In this document: positions 23,658 to 31,405 of the stretch, piece by piece
Position numbering within the stretch: the stretch's first letter is position 1
Layout: every line of letters starts with the position of its first letter
DNA from: Sphaerisporangium fuscum
GTDB taxonomy: Bacteria; Actinomycetota; Actinomycetes; Streptosporangiales; Streptosporangiaceae
Assembly (NCBI RefSeq): GCF_018531465.1
Contig: NZ_JAHDTF010000053.1
Coordinates: forward strand, 1-46,967
Direction: 5' to 3'
Length of the DNA: 46,967 nt
Program-made: the position numbers and the translations under genes
Notes under the pieces: generated by a model
What the model saw: the letters and a program-made list of their open reading frames with translations, nothing else
The model's database searches: none
Told to the model about the DNA's origin: nothing

Positions 23658-24265
23658 GCACTGCCGTCGAGAGGCCGCGCACCGGCCGCGTCGAGCGCAC
23701 GACCAAGGAGACCTCGGTGCTCGTCGAGGTCGACCTGGACGGCACCGGCCGGGTCGACGTCGCGACGGGCGTCGGCTTCTTCGACCACATGCTCGCCCAG
23801 CTCGGCAAGCACGGCCTGTTCGACCTGACCGTCAAGACCGACGGCGACCTGCACATCGACTCCCACCACACCATCGAGGACACCGCCCTCGCGCTGGGCG
23901 CGGCCTTCCGCGAGGCGCTGGGCGACAAGTCGGGCATCCGGCGGTTCGGCAGCGCGTCCTGCCCGCTGGACGAGTCGCTCGCGGAGGTCACCGTCGACCT
24001 GTCCGGCCGGCCGTACCTCGTGCACACCGAGCCCGAGGGCATGGCCCCGATGATCGGCCCCGACTACGACACCACGCTGACCCGGCACATCCTGGAGTCG
24101 TTCGTGGCGCAGGCCGCGATCTGCCTGCACGTGCGGGTGCCGTACGGGCGCAACGCCCACCACATCGTGGAGGCGCAGTTCAAGGCCCTGGCCCGCGCGC
24201 TGCGCGCGGCCACCGAGCGCGACCCGCGCGCGACGGGCGTGCCGAGCACCAAGGGAGTCCTATGA
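23654..24265 (+). CDS. hisB: Imidazoleglycerol-phosphate dehydratase
   Basis: This is a 203-residue monofunctional HisB. Two metal-binding His motifs are visible: FFDHMLAQLGKHGLFDL with DSHHTIEDTALALG, and later TRHILESF with RNAHHIVEAQFKALARAL. It dehydrates imidazole-glycerol phosphate to imidazole-acetol phosphate using Mn2+. No histidinol phosphatase domain is fused, as is normal in actinobacteria. The GTG at 23654 overlaps the hisC stop and gives the expected start MSTAVERPRTGRVER. The stop overlaps the following small membrane gene (ATGA). Confidence 0.97.
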   Translation: MSTAVERPRTGRVERTTKETSVLVEVDLDGTGRVDVATGVGFFDHMLAQLGKHGLFDLTVKTDGDLHIDSHHTIEDTALALGAAFREALGDKSGIRRFGSASCPLDESLAEVTVDLSGRPYLVHTEPEGMAPMIGPDYDTTLTRHILESFVAQAAICLHVRVPYGRNAHHIVEAQFKALARALRAATERDPRATGVPSTKGVL

Positions 24266-24417
24266 GCTCCAACTGGACGGCCGTCGCCATGATCTTCGTG
24301 GGGCTGTTCCTGATCGGCGGGGTCGTGTCGTTCTACAAGCAGGGCATCAAGGTCGGTGCCGTCGTCCTCGGCGTCGGCGCCGTCATGGCGATCACGGCGG
24401 GGGTGTTGTGGTGGTGA
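24262..24417 (+). CDS. 51-residue two-helix membrane protein inside the his operon
   Basis: This small protein has two hydrophobic helices, VAMIFVGLFLIGGVVSFY and VGAVVLGVGAVMAITAGVLWW, joined by the basic turn KQGIK. It is bracketed by a 4-bp overlap with hisB (ATGA) and a GTGA overlap with hisH, so it is translated as part of the his chain. No function is known to me. Small membrane genes at this place occur in other actinobacterial his operons, which argues that it is real. It may be a membrane anchor or regulatory peptide; that is inference. Confidence 0.8.
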   Translation: MSSNWTAVAMIFVGLFLIGGVVSFYKQGIKVGAVVLGVGAVMAITAGVLWW

Positions 24418-25040
24418 ACGTCGTCGTCCTCGACTACGGGTCCGGCAACCTCCGCTCGGCCGAGCGGGCGCTCGCCCGCGCCGGCGCCGAGGTGACCGTG
24501 ACCGCCGACTTCGACGCGGCCCTGAACGCCGACGGCCTCGTGGTGCCCGGCGTCGGGGCGTTCTCGGCCTGCATAAGCGGGCTGAAGAGCGTGCGCGGCG
24601 ACCAGATCATCGGCCGCCGCCTGGCCGGCGGCCGCCCGGTCCTCGGCATCTGCGTCGGCATGCAGATCCTCTTCGCCGAGGGCGTCGAGCACGGCGAGCG
24701 CACCGAGGGGTGCGGCGAGTGGCCCGGCGTCGTCGAACGGCTGGAGGCACCCGTCCTGCCGCACATGGGCTGGAACACCGTGCAGGCGCCTGAGGGGTCG
24801 GTGCTGTTCTCCGGGATCGACCCGGCGACCCGGTTCTACTTCGTCCACTCCTACGGAGTGCGCAAGTTCGAGCTGGTGGCCGGGGACGGCTTCGTCCAGC
24901 CGCTGGTCACCTGGGCCGAGCACGGCGTGCCGTTCGTCGCGGCGGTGGAGAACGGGCCGCTCATGGCCACCCAGTTCCACCCGGAGAAGTCCGGCGAGGC
25001 CGGAGCCGTGCTGCTTTCGAACTGGCTGGGCACGCTGTGA
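24414..25040 (+). CDS. hisH: Imidazole glycerol phosphate synthase, glutamine amidotransferase subunit
   Basis: This is a class I glutaminase of about 208 residues. It shows VVLDYGSGNLRSAERAL, the nucleophile elbow GICVGMQIL with Cys, and the His-Glu pair in ATQFHPEKSG. HisH makes ammonia from glutamine and passes it to HisF. Three consecutive GTG codons (24408, 24411, 24414) could start it. I chose 24414 because it forms the GTGA overlap that recurs through this operon and gives MNVVVLDYG, the usual N-terminus. Confidence 0.96.
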   Translation: MNVVVLDYGSGNLRSAERALARAGAEVTVTADFDAALNADGLVVPGVGAFSACISGLKSVRGDQIIGRRLAGGRPVLGICVGMQILFAEGVEHGERTEGCGEWPGVVERLEAPVLPHMGWNTVQAPEGSVLFSGIDPATRFYFVHSYGVRKFELVAGDGFVQPLVTWAEHGVPFVAAVENGPLMATQFHPEKSGEAGAVLLSNWLGTL

Positions 25041-25090
25041 CCGCCCGCGTCCCCACCGTCACCCCGCCCGCGCCGCGGGCTCCCCGCTAG
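25037..25090 (+). CDS. Possible 17-codon micro-cistron between hisH and the next gene
   Basis: GTG at 25037 overlaps the hisH stop (GTGA) and opens a 17-residue frame, MTARVPTVTPPAPRAPR, ending at TAG 25088-25090. That is 9 bp before the GTG of the next gene and inside a 14-bp palindrome. It fits the 4-bp-overlap pattern of this operon, but a frame this short may be chance. If translated, it would carry ribosomes across the otherwise untranslated 59-bp gap. Confidence 0.3.
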   Translation: MTARVPTVTPPAPRAPR

Positions 25091-25095
25091 CGGGG
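25082..25095. repeat. 14-bp perfect palindrome in the hisH downstream gap
   Basis: CCCCGCTAGCGGGG is an exact palindrome located 42 bp after the hisH stop and 4 bp before the next GTG. In mRNA it would form a stem near the start codon of the 112-residue membrane protein and could limit its translation unless ribosomes run through. Confidence 0.5.
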
Positions 25096-25099
25096 TCCC

Positions 25100-25438
25100 G
25101 TGAGCAAGGAGCGGGCCCGCCGCCGCGCCGAACGGGAGGCCGAGCAGGCGCGGCAGGCCGCGCTGCGCGCCGAGCGGGAGGCCCGGCGGGCCAGGCGGCG
25201 TGAGCTGCGCGCCCGGCTGGCCGCCCTGGTGCCGAAGCCGGTCAGGGTCGCCCGGCAGGGCGGGTTGATCGCCCGGCGGCGGCGCATGCAGAACGCCGTG
25301 GTCGTGGTGCTGTTCGTGCTGGTCCAGGCGATGAGCTGGCTCCTGCTCAGCGGGTGGGCCGCCCGCGTGGGCGTGCTCGTGTTGTCCCTTTTGCTTGTCC
25401 CGGTGCTCGTCACCGTCGTATTCGACCGGAGGTCGTAA
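25100..25438 (+). CDS. Basic coiled-coil membrane protein in the his operon
   Basis: This 112-residue protein has a very basic, alanine-rich N-terminal helix (MSKERARRRAEREAEQARQA and onward to about residue 45), probably a coiled coil. Two hydrophobic helices follow, MQNAVVVVLFVLVQAMSWLLL and VGVLVLSLLLVPVLVTVVF, with a short end (DRRS). The start is GTG 25100. The stop (TAA 25436-25438) lies 2 bp before hisA, and the GGAGG that serves hisA is inside its last codons. It has no recognised function; its place between hisH and priA suggests cotranscription with the pathway. Confidence 0.75.
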   Translation: MSKERARRRAEREAEQARQAALRAEREARRARRRELRARLAALVPKPVRVARQGGLIARRRRMQNAVVVVLFVLVQAMSWLLLSGWAARVGVLVLSLLLVPVLVTVVFDRRS

Positions 25439-25440
25439 CA

Positions 25441-26163
25441 ATGTCGCTGGTGCTGTTGCCCGCAGTGGACGTCGCGGACGGCCAGGCCGTGCGCCTCGTT
25501 CAGGGGGAGGCGGGTACGGAGACCTCGTACGGCGACCCGCTCGCCGCCGCGCTCGCCTGGCAGGAGGCCGGCGCCGAGTGGATCCATCTGGTCGACCTGG
25601 ACGCGGCGTTCGGCCGGGGCTCCAACCGCGAGCTGCTGGCCTCCGTCGTCGGCGCGCTCGACGTGCAGGTGGAGCTGTCCGGCGGCATCCGCGACGACGA
25701 GTCGCTCGTGGCGGCCCTGGCCACCGGCTGCAGGCGGGTCAACATCGGCACCGCCGCCCTGGAGGACCCGGCCTGGTGCTCCAAGATCATCGCCGAGTAC
25801 GGCGACCGCGTCGCGGTCGGCCTCGACGTGCGGGGCACCACGCTCGCCGCGCGGGGCTGGACCAAGGAGGGCGGCGACCTGTGGGAAGTGCTCGACCGCC
25901 TCGAGGCCGACGGCTGCCCCCGCTACGTCGTCACCGACGTCACCAAGGACGGCACGCTGCGCGGTCCGAACCTCGACCTGCTCCGCCAGGTGTGCTCCCG
26001 CACCGACAAGCCCGTGATCGCCAGCGGCGGCGTCTCCTCGCTCGACGACCTGCGCGCGCTCGCCACCCTGGTCCCCGACGGCGTCGAGGGCGCCATCGTG
26101 GGCAAGGCGCTGTACGCGCAGGCGTTCACGCTGGAGGAGGCCCTGGCGGCCGTGAAGTCATGA
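25441..26163 (+). CDS. priA: PriA-type bifunctional isomerase (HisA/TrpF)
   Basis: This is a 240-residue TIM-barrel enzyme. In actinobacteria PriA isomerises both ProFAR (histidine pathway) and PRA (tryptophan pathway). The catalytic Asp lies in LPAVDVADGQAVRLVQG and the second one in the later strand VTDVTKDGTLRGPN. GGIRDD and ASGGVSSLDDL hold the phosphate-binding loops. No separate trpF is present in this window. The ATG at 25441 follows GGAGG at the end of the preceding gene. PriA is inferred from lineage and motifs, since HisA alone is similar. Confidence 0.93.
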   Translation: MSLVLLPAVDVADGQAVRLVQGEAGTETSYGDPLAAALAWQEAGAEWIHLVDLDAAFGRGSNRELLASVVGALDVQVELSGGIRDDESLVAALATGCRRVNIGTAALEDPAWCSKIIAEYGDRVAVGLDVRGTTLAARGWTKEGGDLWEVLDRLEADGCPRYVVTDVTKDGTLRGPNLDLLRQVCSRTDKPVIASGGVSSLDDLRALATLVPDGVEGAIVGKALYAQAFTLEEALAAVKS

Positions 26164-26231
26164 CTGTCATCGTGCGCCCGGCGGGCATGTGCGCCCGTGC
26201 GAGCGCCTGCGTGAAGGAGGTGCGGCCGTGA
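26160..26231 (+). CDS. Possible 23-residue micro-cistron linking priA and hisF
   Basis: ATG at 26160 overlaps the priA stop (ATGA, 26160-26163). The frame runs 23 codons (begins MTVIVRPAGMCARASACVKE) to TGA at 26229-26231, which overlaps the hisF start as GTGA (26228-26231). Both ends thus have the 4-bp overlap used throughout the operon, and the peptide contains two Cys. A GC-rich gap of this size can be open by chance, so translation is unproven; the strong AAGGAGG for hisF also lies inside it. Confidence 0.4.
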   Translation: MTVIVRPAGMCARASACVKEVRP

Positions 26232-26998
26232 CCGTCGCCGTGCGCGTGATCCCCTGCCTGGACGTCGACGCCGGGCGGGTGGTCAAGGGCGTCAACTTCG
26301 AGAACCTCAGAGACGCCGGCGACCCCGTCGAGCTGGCCCGGCGCTACGACGCCGAGGGGGCCGACGAGCTGACCTTCCTCGACATCACCGCCTCCTCCGG
26401 CGACCGGGAGACCATGTACGACGTGGTCCGCCGCACCGCCGAGCAGGTGTTCATCCCGCTGACGGTCGGCGGGGGAGTGCGGGCCGTGGAGGACGTCGAC
26501 CGCCTGCTGCGCGCGGGCGCCGACAAGGTCGCCCTGAACACCGCCGCCATCGCGCGGCCGGAGCTGCTCACCGAGGCGTCCCGCCGGTTCGGCGCGCAGT
26601 GCGTCGTGCTGTCGGTGGACGCCCGGCGGGTCGTCGACGGGCCGCCCACCCCGTCGGGCTTCGAGGTGACCACCCACGGCGGGCGCCGGGGCACGGGCAT
26701 CGACGCCGTCGAGTGGGCCCGGCGCGGCGAGGAGCTCGGCGTGGGCGAGATCCTGCTGAACTCCATGGACGGCGACGGCACCAAGGACGGCTACGACCTG
26801 GAGATGATCCGGGCGGTCCGCAAGGTCGTCACCGTGCCGGTCATCGCCAGCGGCGGGGCGGGGGAGCTCGCCCACTTCCCGCCGGCGGTGGAGGCGGGCG
26901 CCGACGCGGTCCTCGCGGCGAGCGTCTTCCACTTCGGTCACCTCGCCATCGGCGAGGTCAAGGACACCCTGCGCCGGGCGGGCCACCCGGTGAGATGA
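26228..26998 (+). CDS. hisF: Imidazole glycerol phosphate synthase, cyclase subunit
   Basis: This is a 256-residue TIM-barrel cyclase. The catalytic Asp residues are in RVIPCLDVDAGRVVKG and CVVLSVDARR, and the phosphate loops in LTVGGGVRAVEDVDRLLRAGADKVALNTAA and IASGGAG. It joins HisH-derived ammonia to PRFAR, producing imidazole-glycerol phosphate and AICAR. The GTG at 26228 follows AAGGAGG at about 26214-26220. It is the last his gene in this window; hisI, hisE and hisG are not here. Confidence 0.97.
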   Translation: MTVAVRVIPCLDVDAGRVVKGVNFENLRDAGDPVELARRYDAEGADELTFLDITASSGDRETMYDVVRRTAEQVFIPLTVGGGVRAVEDVDRLLRAGADKVALNTAAIARPELLTEASRRFGAQCVVLSVDARRVVDGPPTPSGFEVTTHGGRRGTGIDAVEWARRGEELGVGEILLNSMDGDGTKDGYDLEMIRAVRKVVTVPVIASGGAGELAHFPPAVEAGADAVLAASVFHFGHLAIGEVKDTLRRAGHPVR

Positions 26999-27097
26999 AC
27001 GACGGGCGGGCGGCGCGGCGCGATCGCGCGGCCCGGCCGCGGTCAGGTGACGAATCGATCACTTTACCCATGGCGGGATCGGTCCAAACGCTCCCGA

Positions 27098-27112
27098 ATG
27101 ATGAAACATCAT
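27098..27112. promoter_or_regulatory. Short inverted repeat upstream of the LppU-like gene
   Basis: ATGATG and CATCAT (27098-27103 and 27107-27112) face each other across AAA, about 70 bp before the GTG at 27184. Two TACGGT hexamers (27135-27140 and 27155-27160) downstream are possible -10 elements. The site could be an operator, but no regulator can be named. Confidence 0.35.
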
Positions 27113-27183
27113 CGCAATCGCGGCGATGATCCGCTACGGTCTTGCGGGTGCTTCTACGGTCCCGCTGACCCCAAGGATCTTCC

Positions 27184-28257
27184 GTGACAACTCCATCCAC
27201 CCCGCAACCGGGTTCCCCATATCAGCCGAACCAGGGATACGCGCCCAACGCGGGGCCCGCCGGGCAGGACGCCTACCAGAGCGCCTACCCCCAGCAGCCC
27301 GCCTCGCCGTACGGCGCCCAGCAGGACGGCTACCCCCAGCAGGGGGCGTACGGCGGCCAGGGCCACCCCGGCGACGGTTACGGTCAGGCGGCGGGCGGGC
27401 AGACCTACCCCGGCCCGGCCGGTGCCCAGACGTACCCCGGCCAGGGCACGGGCGCGCAGACCTACCCCGGCCAGGGCACGGGCGCGCAGACCTACCCCGG
27501 CCAGGGCGGGCAGGCCTACCCGGGCCAGGCCGCCGGGCAGCCCCAGCCCGGCCAGGGATACCCGGGCCAGGGGTACGGCGACACCGCCCAGAACCCCTAC
27601 CAGCAGCAGGCGCCGTACGGCGGCCAGCCGCAGAGCCCCTACGGCAACCAGGCGGCCTACCCGGGCCAGCAGGCCCCGGGACAGAGCGCCTACCAGCAGC
27701 CGGGCGCCCACGACCCGTTCCAGCAGCAGGCCGGCCCGCAGGCGAACGATCCCTACCAGCAGGCCCAGGACCCCTACCAGCAGCAGCACGGCGCGAAGGA
27801 CCTTTTCGCCCAGCCGGGCGCGGGCGGCCAGTGGCAGGGCGACGAGGCGGCCTCCGGGGGCCGGGGCAAGCCGAAGAAGGGCAAGCTGATCGGTGTGCTC
27901 GGCGCGGTGGGCGCCGTCGTCCTGATCCTCGCGGTGAAGTTCGCCGTCAGCTGGGGAGTGCGCACGGGCGTGAACGCGGTGGGCGACGAGGTGACCGGTG
28001 CGCCACGCATCGCGAGCGTCGGTGACTGCATGTCGGGGCAGAGCAAGGACACCCTCAAGGTCGTCGACTGCAAGGACGCCTCGGTCGAGTGGAAGATCGC
28101 CAAGAAGGTCGAGGGCAAGACCGAGTCGCAGTTCCAGGCCGACGAGGAACTCGCCATGTGCAAGAACAAGAACGTCACATCGGCGTACTGGGAGGGCGAC
28201 AAGTCGGGCGGTCTCGGCTGGGTCCTGTGCCTGGTCCCGGTCGACAAGAAGAAGTAG
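27184..28257 (+). CDS. Gln/Pro/Gly/Tyr-rich membrane protein, LppU-like
   Basis: This is a 357-residue protein with three parts. The N-terminal 230 residues are low-complexity and rich in Gln, Pro, Gly and Tyr, with repeats such as GAQTYPGQ. One membrane helix follows after a KPKKGK basic stretch (about residues 236-257, LIGVLGAVGAVVLILAVKFAV). The C-terminal domain of about 95 residues has four Cys (in GDCMSG, VDCKD, AMCKN and VLCLV), probably two disulfides outside the cell. This layout recurs in the actinobacterial LppU/SCO3897 group. It is probably an envelope protein with a disordered cytoplasmic arm; no enzyme motif is seen. Start GTG at 27184. Confidence 0.8.
   Translation: MTTPSTPQPGSPYQPNQGYAPNAGPAGQDAYQSAYPQQPASPYGAQQDGYPQQGAYGGQGHPGDGYGQAAGGQTYPGPAGAQTYPGQGTGAQTYPGQGTGAQTYPGQGGQAYPGQAAGQPQPGQGYPGQGYGDTAQNPYQQQAPYGGQPQSPYGNQAAYPGQQAPGQSAYQQPGAHDPFQQQAGPQANDPYQQAQDPYQQQHGAKDLFAQPGAGGQWQGDEAASGGRGKPKKGKLIGVLGAVGAVVLILAVKFAVSWGVRTGVNAVGDEVTGAPRIASVGDCMSGQSKDTLKVVDCKDASVEWKIAKKVEGKTESQFQADEELAMCKNKNVTSAYWEGDKSGGLGWVLCLVPVDKKK
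27421..27510 (+). repeat. Three tandem 30-bp repeats in the low-complexity arm
   Basis: Three 30-bp units at 27421-27450, 27451-27480 and 27481-27510 encode near-identical GAQTYPGQ-containing decapeptides. Units two and three are almost identical at the nucleotide level; unit one has a few changes. Such units can change copy number by slippage. Confidence 0.85.
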
Positions 28258-28357
28258 CACCGGTTCCGGTGCCGCCCGACCCGGTCGTCGCGTCCGGCGA
28301 AAGGCAGTGGTCCTCGTCGCCGTCGCCCGCGAGCATGGACGACGACGGGGACGCCCG

Positions 28358-28519
28358 TTACTTGACGAGCTGGGAGACGAACGTCGCGAGCTGGCCGGCG
28401 CCTGAGCTGATGCCGTCGACGGCGCTCCTGACCGCGGTCGCCGACTCGGTCGGGCGCGAGTACAGGTAGAAGACGGCGAAGGCGATGGCCCCGTACGTCA
28501 GCACCTTCTTCATCTTCAT
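28358..28519 (-). CDS. 53-residue single-helix membrane peptide
   Basis: The reverse strand carries a 53-codon gene beginning MKMKKVLTYGAIAFAVFYLY. That start forms a basic, then hydrophobic membrane helix, followed by a small-residue helix ending QLATFVSQLVK. The ATG at 28519 is preceded by AAGGAAA about 7 nt upstream. The basic start, helix and length fit a genuine small membrane gene, and similar peptides are familiar in actinomycetes. Its function is unknown. It lies 100 bp downstream of the LppU-like gene in converging orientation. Confidence 0.7.
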   Translation of the reverse strand: MKMKKVLTYGAIAFAVFYLYSRPTESATAVRSAVDGISSGAGQLATFVSQLVK

Positions 28520-28699
28520 CGGACATTTCCTTCCACGATTCCGGTGACGTGGTCCTACCCGGGGGGTAAGCCGCCGGATCTCCGGTTTCGGTCAGGTCGT
28601 CACCCTGTGGTGCTCAGAGATCGGCCATGATCCGGCCATGTCGGGAAGGTCGTGCCACGCCGGGAACGTGAAGGAACGGGCGGATGATTCCGTCGCGGG

Positions 28700-29335
28700 T
28701 CAGAGGCCGAGCCTGGCGGTGCGCAGGCGTTCGACGGCGGCCGGGTCGCCGTCGTACGTCACCCGCGCGTGGTCCTGCCTGCCGAAGGCGAACAGCAGCA
28801 GCTCGCCCGGCTCGCCGGTCACGACGACGTGTGGTTCGGCCTTCCTGGCACCGATCTTGCGGCCGTCGGGGCGGCGGAGCACCACGCCGACGGGGGACCT
28901 GCGGAACATCAGCCGCGCGCCGCTGGACAGCCTGGACCACATCACCTCGGCCAGGTCGCGGGGGACGGCGCGCGGCTCCCAGCCGTCCTGCGCCCGGCGC
29001 ACGTCCTCGTGGTGGACGTAGAGCTCCAGGGTGTTGACCAGCGCGTCCACGCCCGGCAGCAGCCCGTACGGCGACCATCGCGGCGGCCCCTGGCGCACCG
29101 TGTCGACCAGGTCGCGGAAGCTCCCGGCGTTCTTGATCTTGTTCTGCACGGACTCGGTGTAGCCCGCCAGGGCCTTGATGGCGATGCCGCCGGCGGCGTC
29201 GAGCCGGCGCTCGCGCAGGACCAGGTGGGCGGCGAGGTCGGCGGTCGTCCATCCCTCGCACAGCGTCGGCGCGTCGGGGCCGAGACGGTCGAGGAGGTCA
29301 CAGAGTGCTGCGCGCTCGGCGCGTGCGTGCGTCAC
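28700..29335 (-). CDS. TIGR03085-family (maleylpyruvate isomerase-like) protein
   Basis: This 211-residue protein has the N-terminal mycothiol-dependent/DinB-like helical domain: RAALCDLLDRLGPDAPTLCEGWTTADLAAHLVLRERR, with His36-like and Cys residues in the usual metal site, then NTLELYVHHEDVRRAQDGWEPR. A C-terminal beta domain ends in DGDPAAVERLRTARLGL. These match the TIGR03085 family of uncharacterised metal-binding proteins. GTG at 29335 gives the expected start; longer open frames upstream run antisense to the ABC genes and are not real. The 28520-28699 gap holds nothing clear. Confidence 0.85.
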   Translation of the reverse strand: MTHARAERAALCDLLDRLGPDAPTLCEGWTTADLAAHLVLRERRLDAAGGIAIKALAGYTESVQNKIKNAGSFRDLVDTVRQGPPRWSPYGLLPGVDALVNTLELYVHHEDVRRAQDGWEPRAVPRDLAEVMWSRLSSGARLMFRRSPVGVVLRRPDGRKIGARKAEPHVVVTGEPGELLLFAFGRQDHARVTYDGDPAAVERLRTARLGL

Positions 29336-29581
29336 CTGATCAACCCTACAAGGACGGCCGCCAGGGCCGCCGTCCGAGGGTGGCCGGGCGCTTGGCGAGG
29401 TTGATCGGGGGATGACCCCATTAGGACGGGATGAGGGTGACCGGCTGCGGTAGGGGCGGGAATAAACGAGTTGCGGCGGATGATAGGGATTGAGGCGGCA
29501 CACCCCATGCCCGCCTATTCGGACAGCCCATAACCGCTGCCGAACATCCTGCATACCGTCCCCGTGGAGAGGATCCCCCGC

Positions 29582-31405
29582 GTGCCGAGCGAGCGCGATA
29601 CCAGTCCGTCCGTCATGCGCCAGGGACTCCAGGTCATCGGCCATGCGGTGAAGACCGAGCCGCGGATCTTCACGGGCGCGGTGCTGGCGAGCTCCGTCTA
29701 CGGAGTCATGACCGTGGGGTCGTCCTGGGCGCTCGGCTGGGCCACCGAGCACGCCATGCTCCCGGCCTTCCGCGAGGGAAAGGCGACCACCGGAGTCCTG
29801 GTGGCCGCGGCACTGCTGATCGTCGGCGTCTCGGTGGTGAAGGCGGCCGGGGTGATCGGCCGCCGGGTGCTCGCGGGCGTCATGCAGTACCGCATGCAGG
29901 CCCGCTCGCGGCGCGAGGTCACCCGCCAGTACCTCCGCCTGCCGCTCGCCTGGCACCACCGCCACCCGACCGGGCAGCTGCTGTCGAACGCCAGCTCCGA
30001 CGCCGAGGCCGCCTGGGCCCCGCTCGCCCCGCTGCCCATGGCCGTCGGCGTGGTGGTGATGCTCGTGACCGCCGCCGTGGCGATCCTGCTCACCGACCCG
30101 GTGCTCGCCCTCGTCGGCTTCCTGATCTTCCCGGCCATCGCCGTGCTGAACTTCGTCTACCAGCGCAAGCTCTCCCCGCGCGTCATGCGGGCCCAGCAGC
30201 TGCGCGCCGAGGTCAGTGAGATCGCGCACGAGAGCTTCGACGGGGCCCTGGTCGTCAAGACCCTCGGCAGGGAGGACTCCGAGGCGGCTCGCTTCGCGGC
30301 CAAGGCGGGCGAGCTGCGCGACGCCAACGTCGAGGTGGGACGGCTGCGCGGCCTGTTCGACCCGCTGCTGGAGGCCCTGCCCACGCTCGGTGTGCTGGCG
30401 GTGCTGCTGTTCGGCGCCGGCCGGCTGGCCGCCGGGGCGGTCACGGCCGGCGAGCTGATCGAGGTGTCGTACCTGTTCACGCTGCTCGCCTTCCCGATCC
30501 GCGCGCTCGGCTGGGTGCTCGCCGAGCTGCCGCGCAGCGTCGTCGGCTGGACGCGCGTGCGTGAGGTGCTGGAGGCGTCCGGCTCCATGGAGTACGGCGC
30601 GGCGCGCCTCCCGGCCGCCGGCCCCGCCGGCGTCGAGGTGCGCGAGCTGGACTACGGCTACGCGCCGGAGACGCCGGTGCTGTCCGGGGTCGCCCTGTCG
30701 GCCGCGCCCGGCCGTACGGTGGCGCTGGTCGGCCCCACCGGCTCCGGGAAGTCCACGCTGACGCAGCTGCTCGTCCGGCTGGTCGACCCCGACCGGGGGC
30801 AGGTGCTGATCGACGGGGTCGACCTGCGCGAGGTCGCCAGGGGTGAGGTGAGCACGGCGGCGGCCCTGGTCCCGCAGCAGACCTTCCTGTTCGACGACAC
30901 GGTGCGCGGCAACCTGACGCTGGGCGCCGACGGCGGCGAGCCGGTGCCGGACGAGAAGATCTGGGCGGCGCTGCGGCTGGCGCAGGCGGAGGGTTTCGTC
31001 AGCGCCCTGCCGAAGGGGCTCGACACCCGCATCGGCGAGCGCGGCGCGACGCTGTCCGGCGGCCAGCGGCAGCGGCTCGCGCTGGCCAGGGCGCTGGTGC
31101 GCTCGCCTCGGCTGCTCATCCTCGACGACGCGACCTCCAGCGTGGACGCGCAGGTCGAGAGCAGGATCCTGCGTGGCCTGCGGGAGGGGTCGCCCGAGTC
31201 CACGGTGATCGTGGTGGCCTACCGGATGGCGACGATCGCGCTGGCGGACGAGGTCGTCTACCTGGAGCACGGCCGCGTCGCCGACCGCGGGACCCACGAC
31301 GAGCTGCTCGCCCGCTGCGCCGGGTACCGCAACCTGGTCACCGCCTACGAACGTGAAGAAGCCGAGCGCGCGGCGCTCGACGCCGACGAGGAGATCGTGG
31401 CTTGA
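29582..31405 (+). CDS. ABC exporter half-transporter with degenerate ATP site residues
   Basis: This protein of about 607 residues has a six-helix membrane domain (residues 20-320) and an ATPase domain. The Walker A is GPTGSGKST and the signature LSGGQRQR is intact. Walker B reads LLILDDATSS, with Asp where the catalytic Glu usually is, and the switch motif reads VVAYR, with Tyr replacing His. It therefore probably forms the non-hydrolysing site of a heterodimer with the next gene. GTG at 29582 is chosen because GGAGAGG lies 9 nt upstream; GTG at 29564 would add six residues. Substrate may be a drug, lipid or peptide; not known. TACCGT at 29554-29559 is a possible -10. Confidence 0.9.
   Translation: MPSERDTSPSVMRQGLQVIGHAVKTEPRIFTGAVLASSVYGVMTVGSSWALGWATEHAMLPAFREGKATTGVLVAAALLIVGVSVVKAAGVIGRRVLAGVMQYRMQARSRREVTRQYLRLPLAWHHRHPTGQLLSNASSDAEAAWAPLAPLPMAVGVVVMLVTAAVAILLTDPVLALVGFLIFPAIAVLNFVYQRKLSPRVMRAQQLRAEVSEIAHESFDGALVVKTLGREDSEAARFAAKAGELRDANVEVGRLRGLFDPLLEALPTLGVLAVLLFGAGRLAAGAVTAGELIEVSYLFTLLAFPIRALGWVLAELPRSVVGWTRVREVLEASGSMEYGAARLPAAGPAGVEVRELDYGYAPETPVLSGVALSAAPGRTVALVGPTGSGKSTLTQLLVRLVDPDRGQVLIDGVDLREVARGEVSTAAALVPQQTFLFDDTVRGNLTLGADGGEPVPDEKIWAALRLAQAEGFVSALPKGLDTRIGERGATLSGGQRQRLALARALVRSPRLLILDDATSSVDAQVESRILRGLREGSPESTVIVVAYRMATIALADEVVYLEHGRVADRGTHDELLARCAGYRNLVTAYEREEAERAALDADEEIVA

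Noticed and set aside
26995..27129. 44-codon frame starting by ATGA overlap at the end of hisF
   Set aside because: It has no ribosome-binding site of its own and runs into the promoter region of the LppU-like gene; the overlap is likely chance, so it is left out of the gene list.
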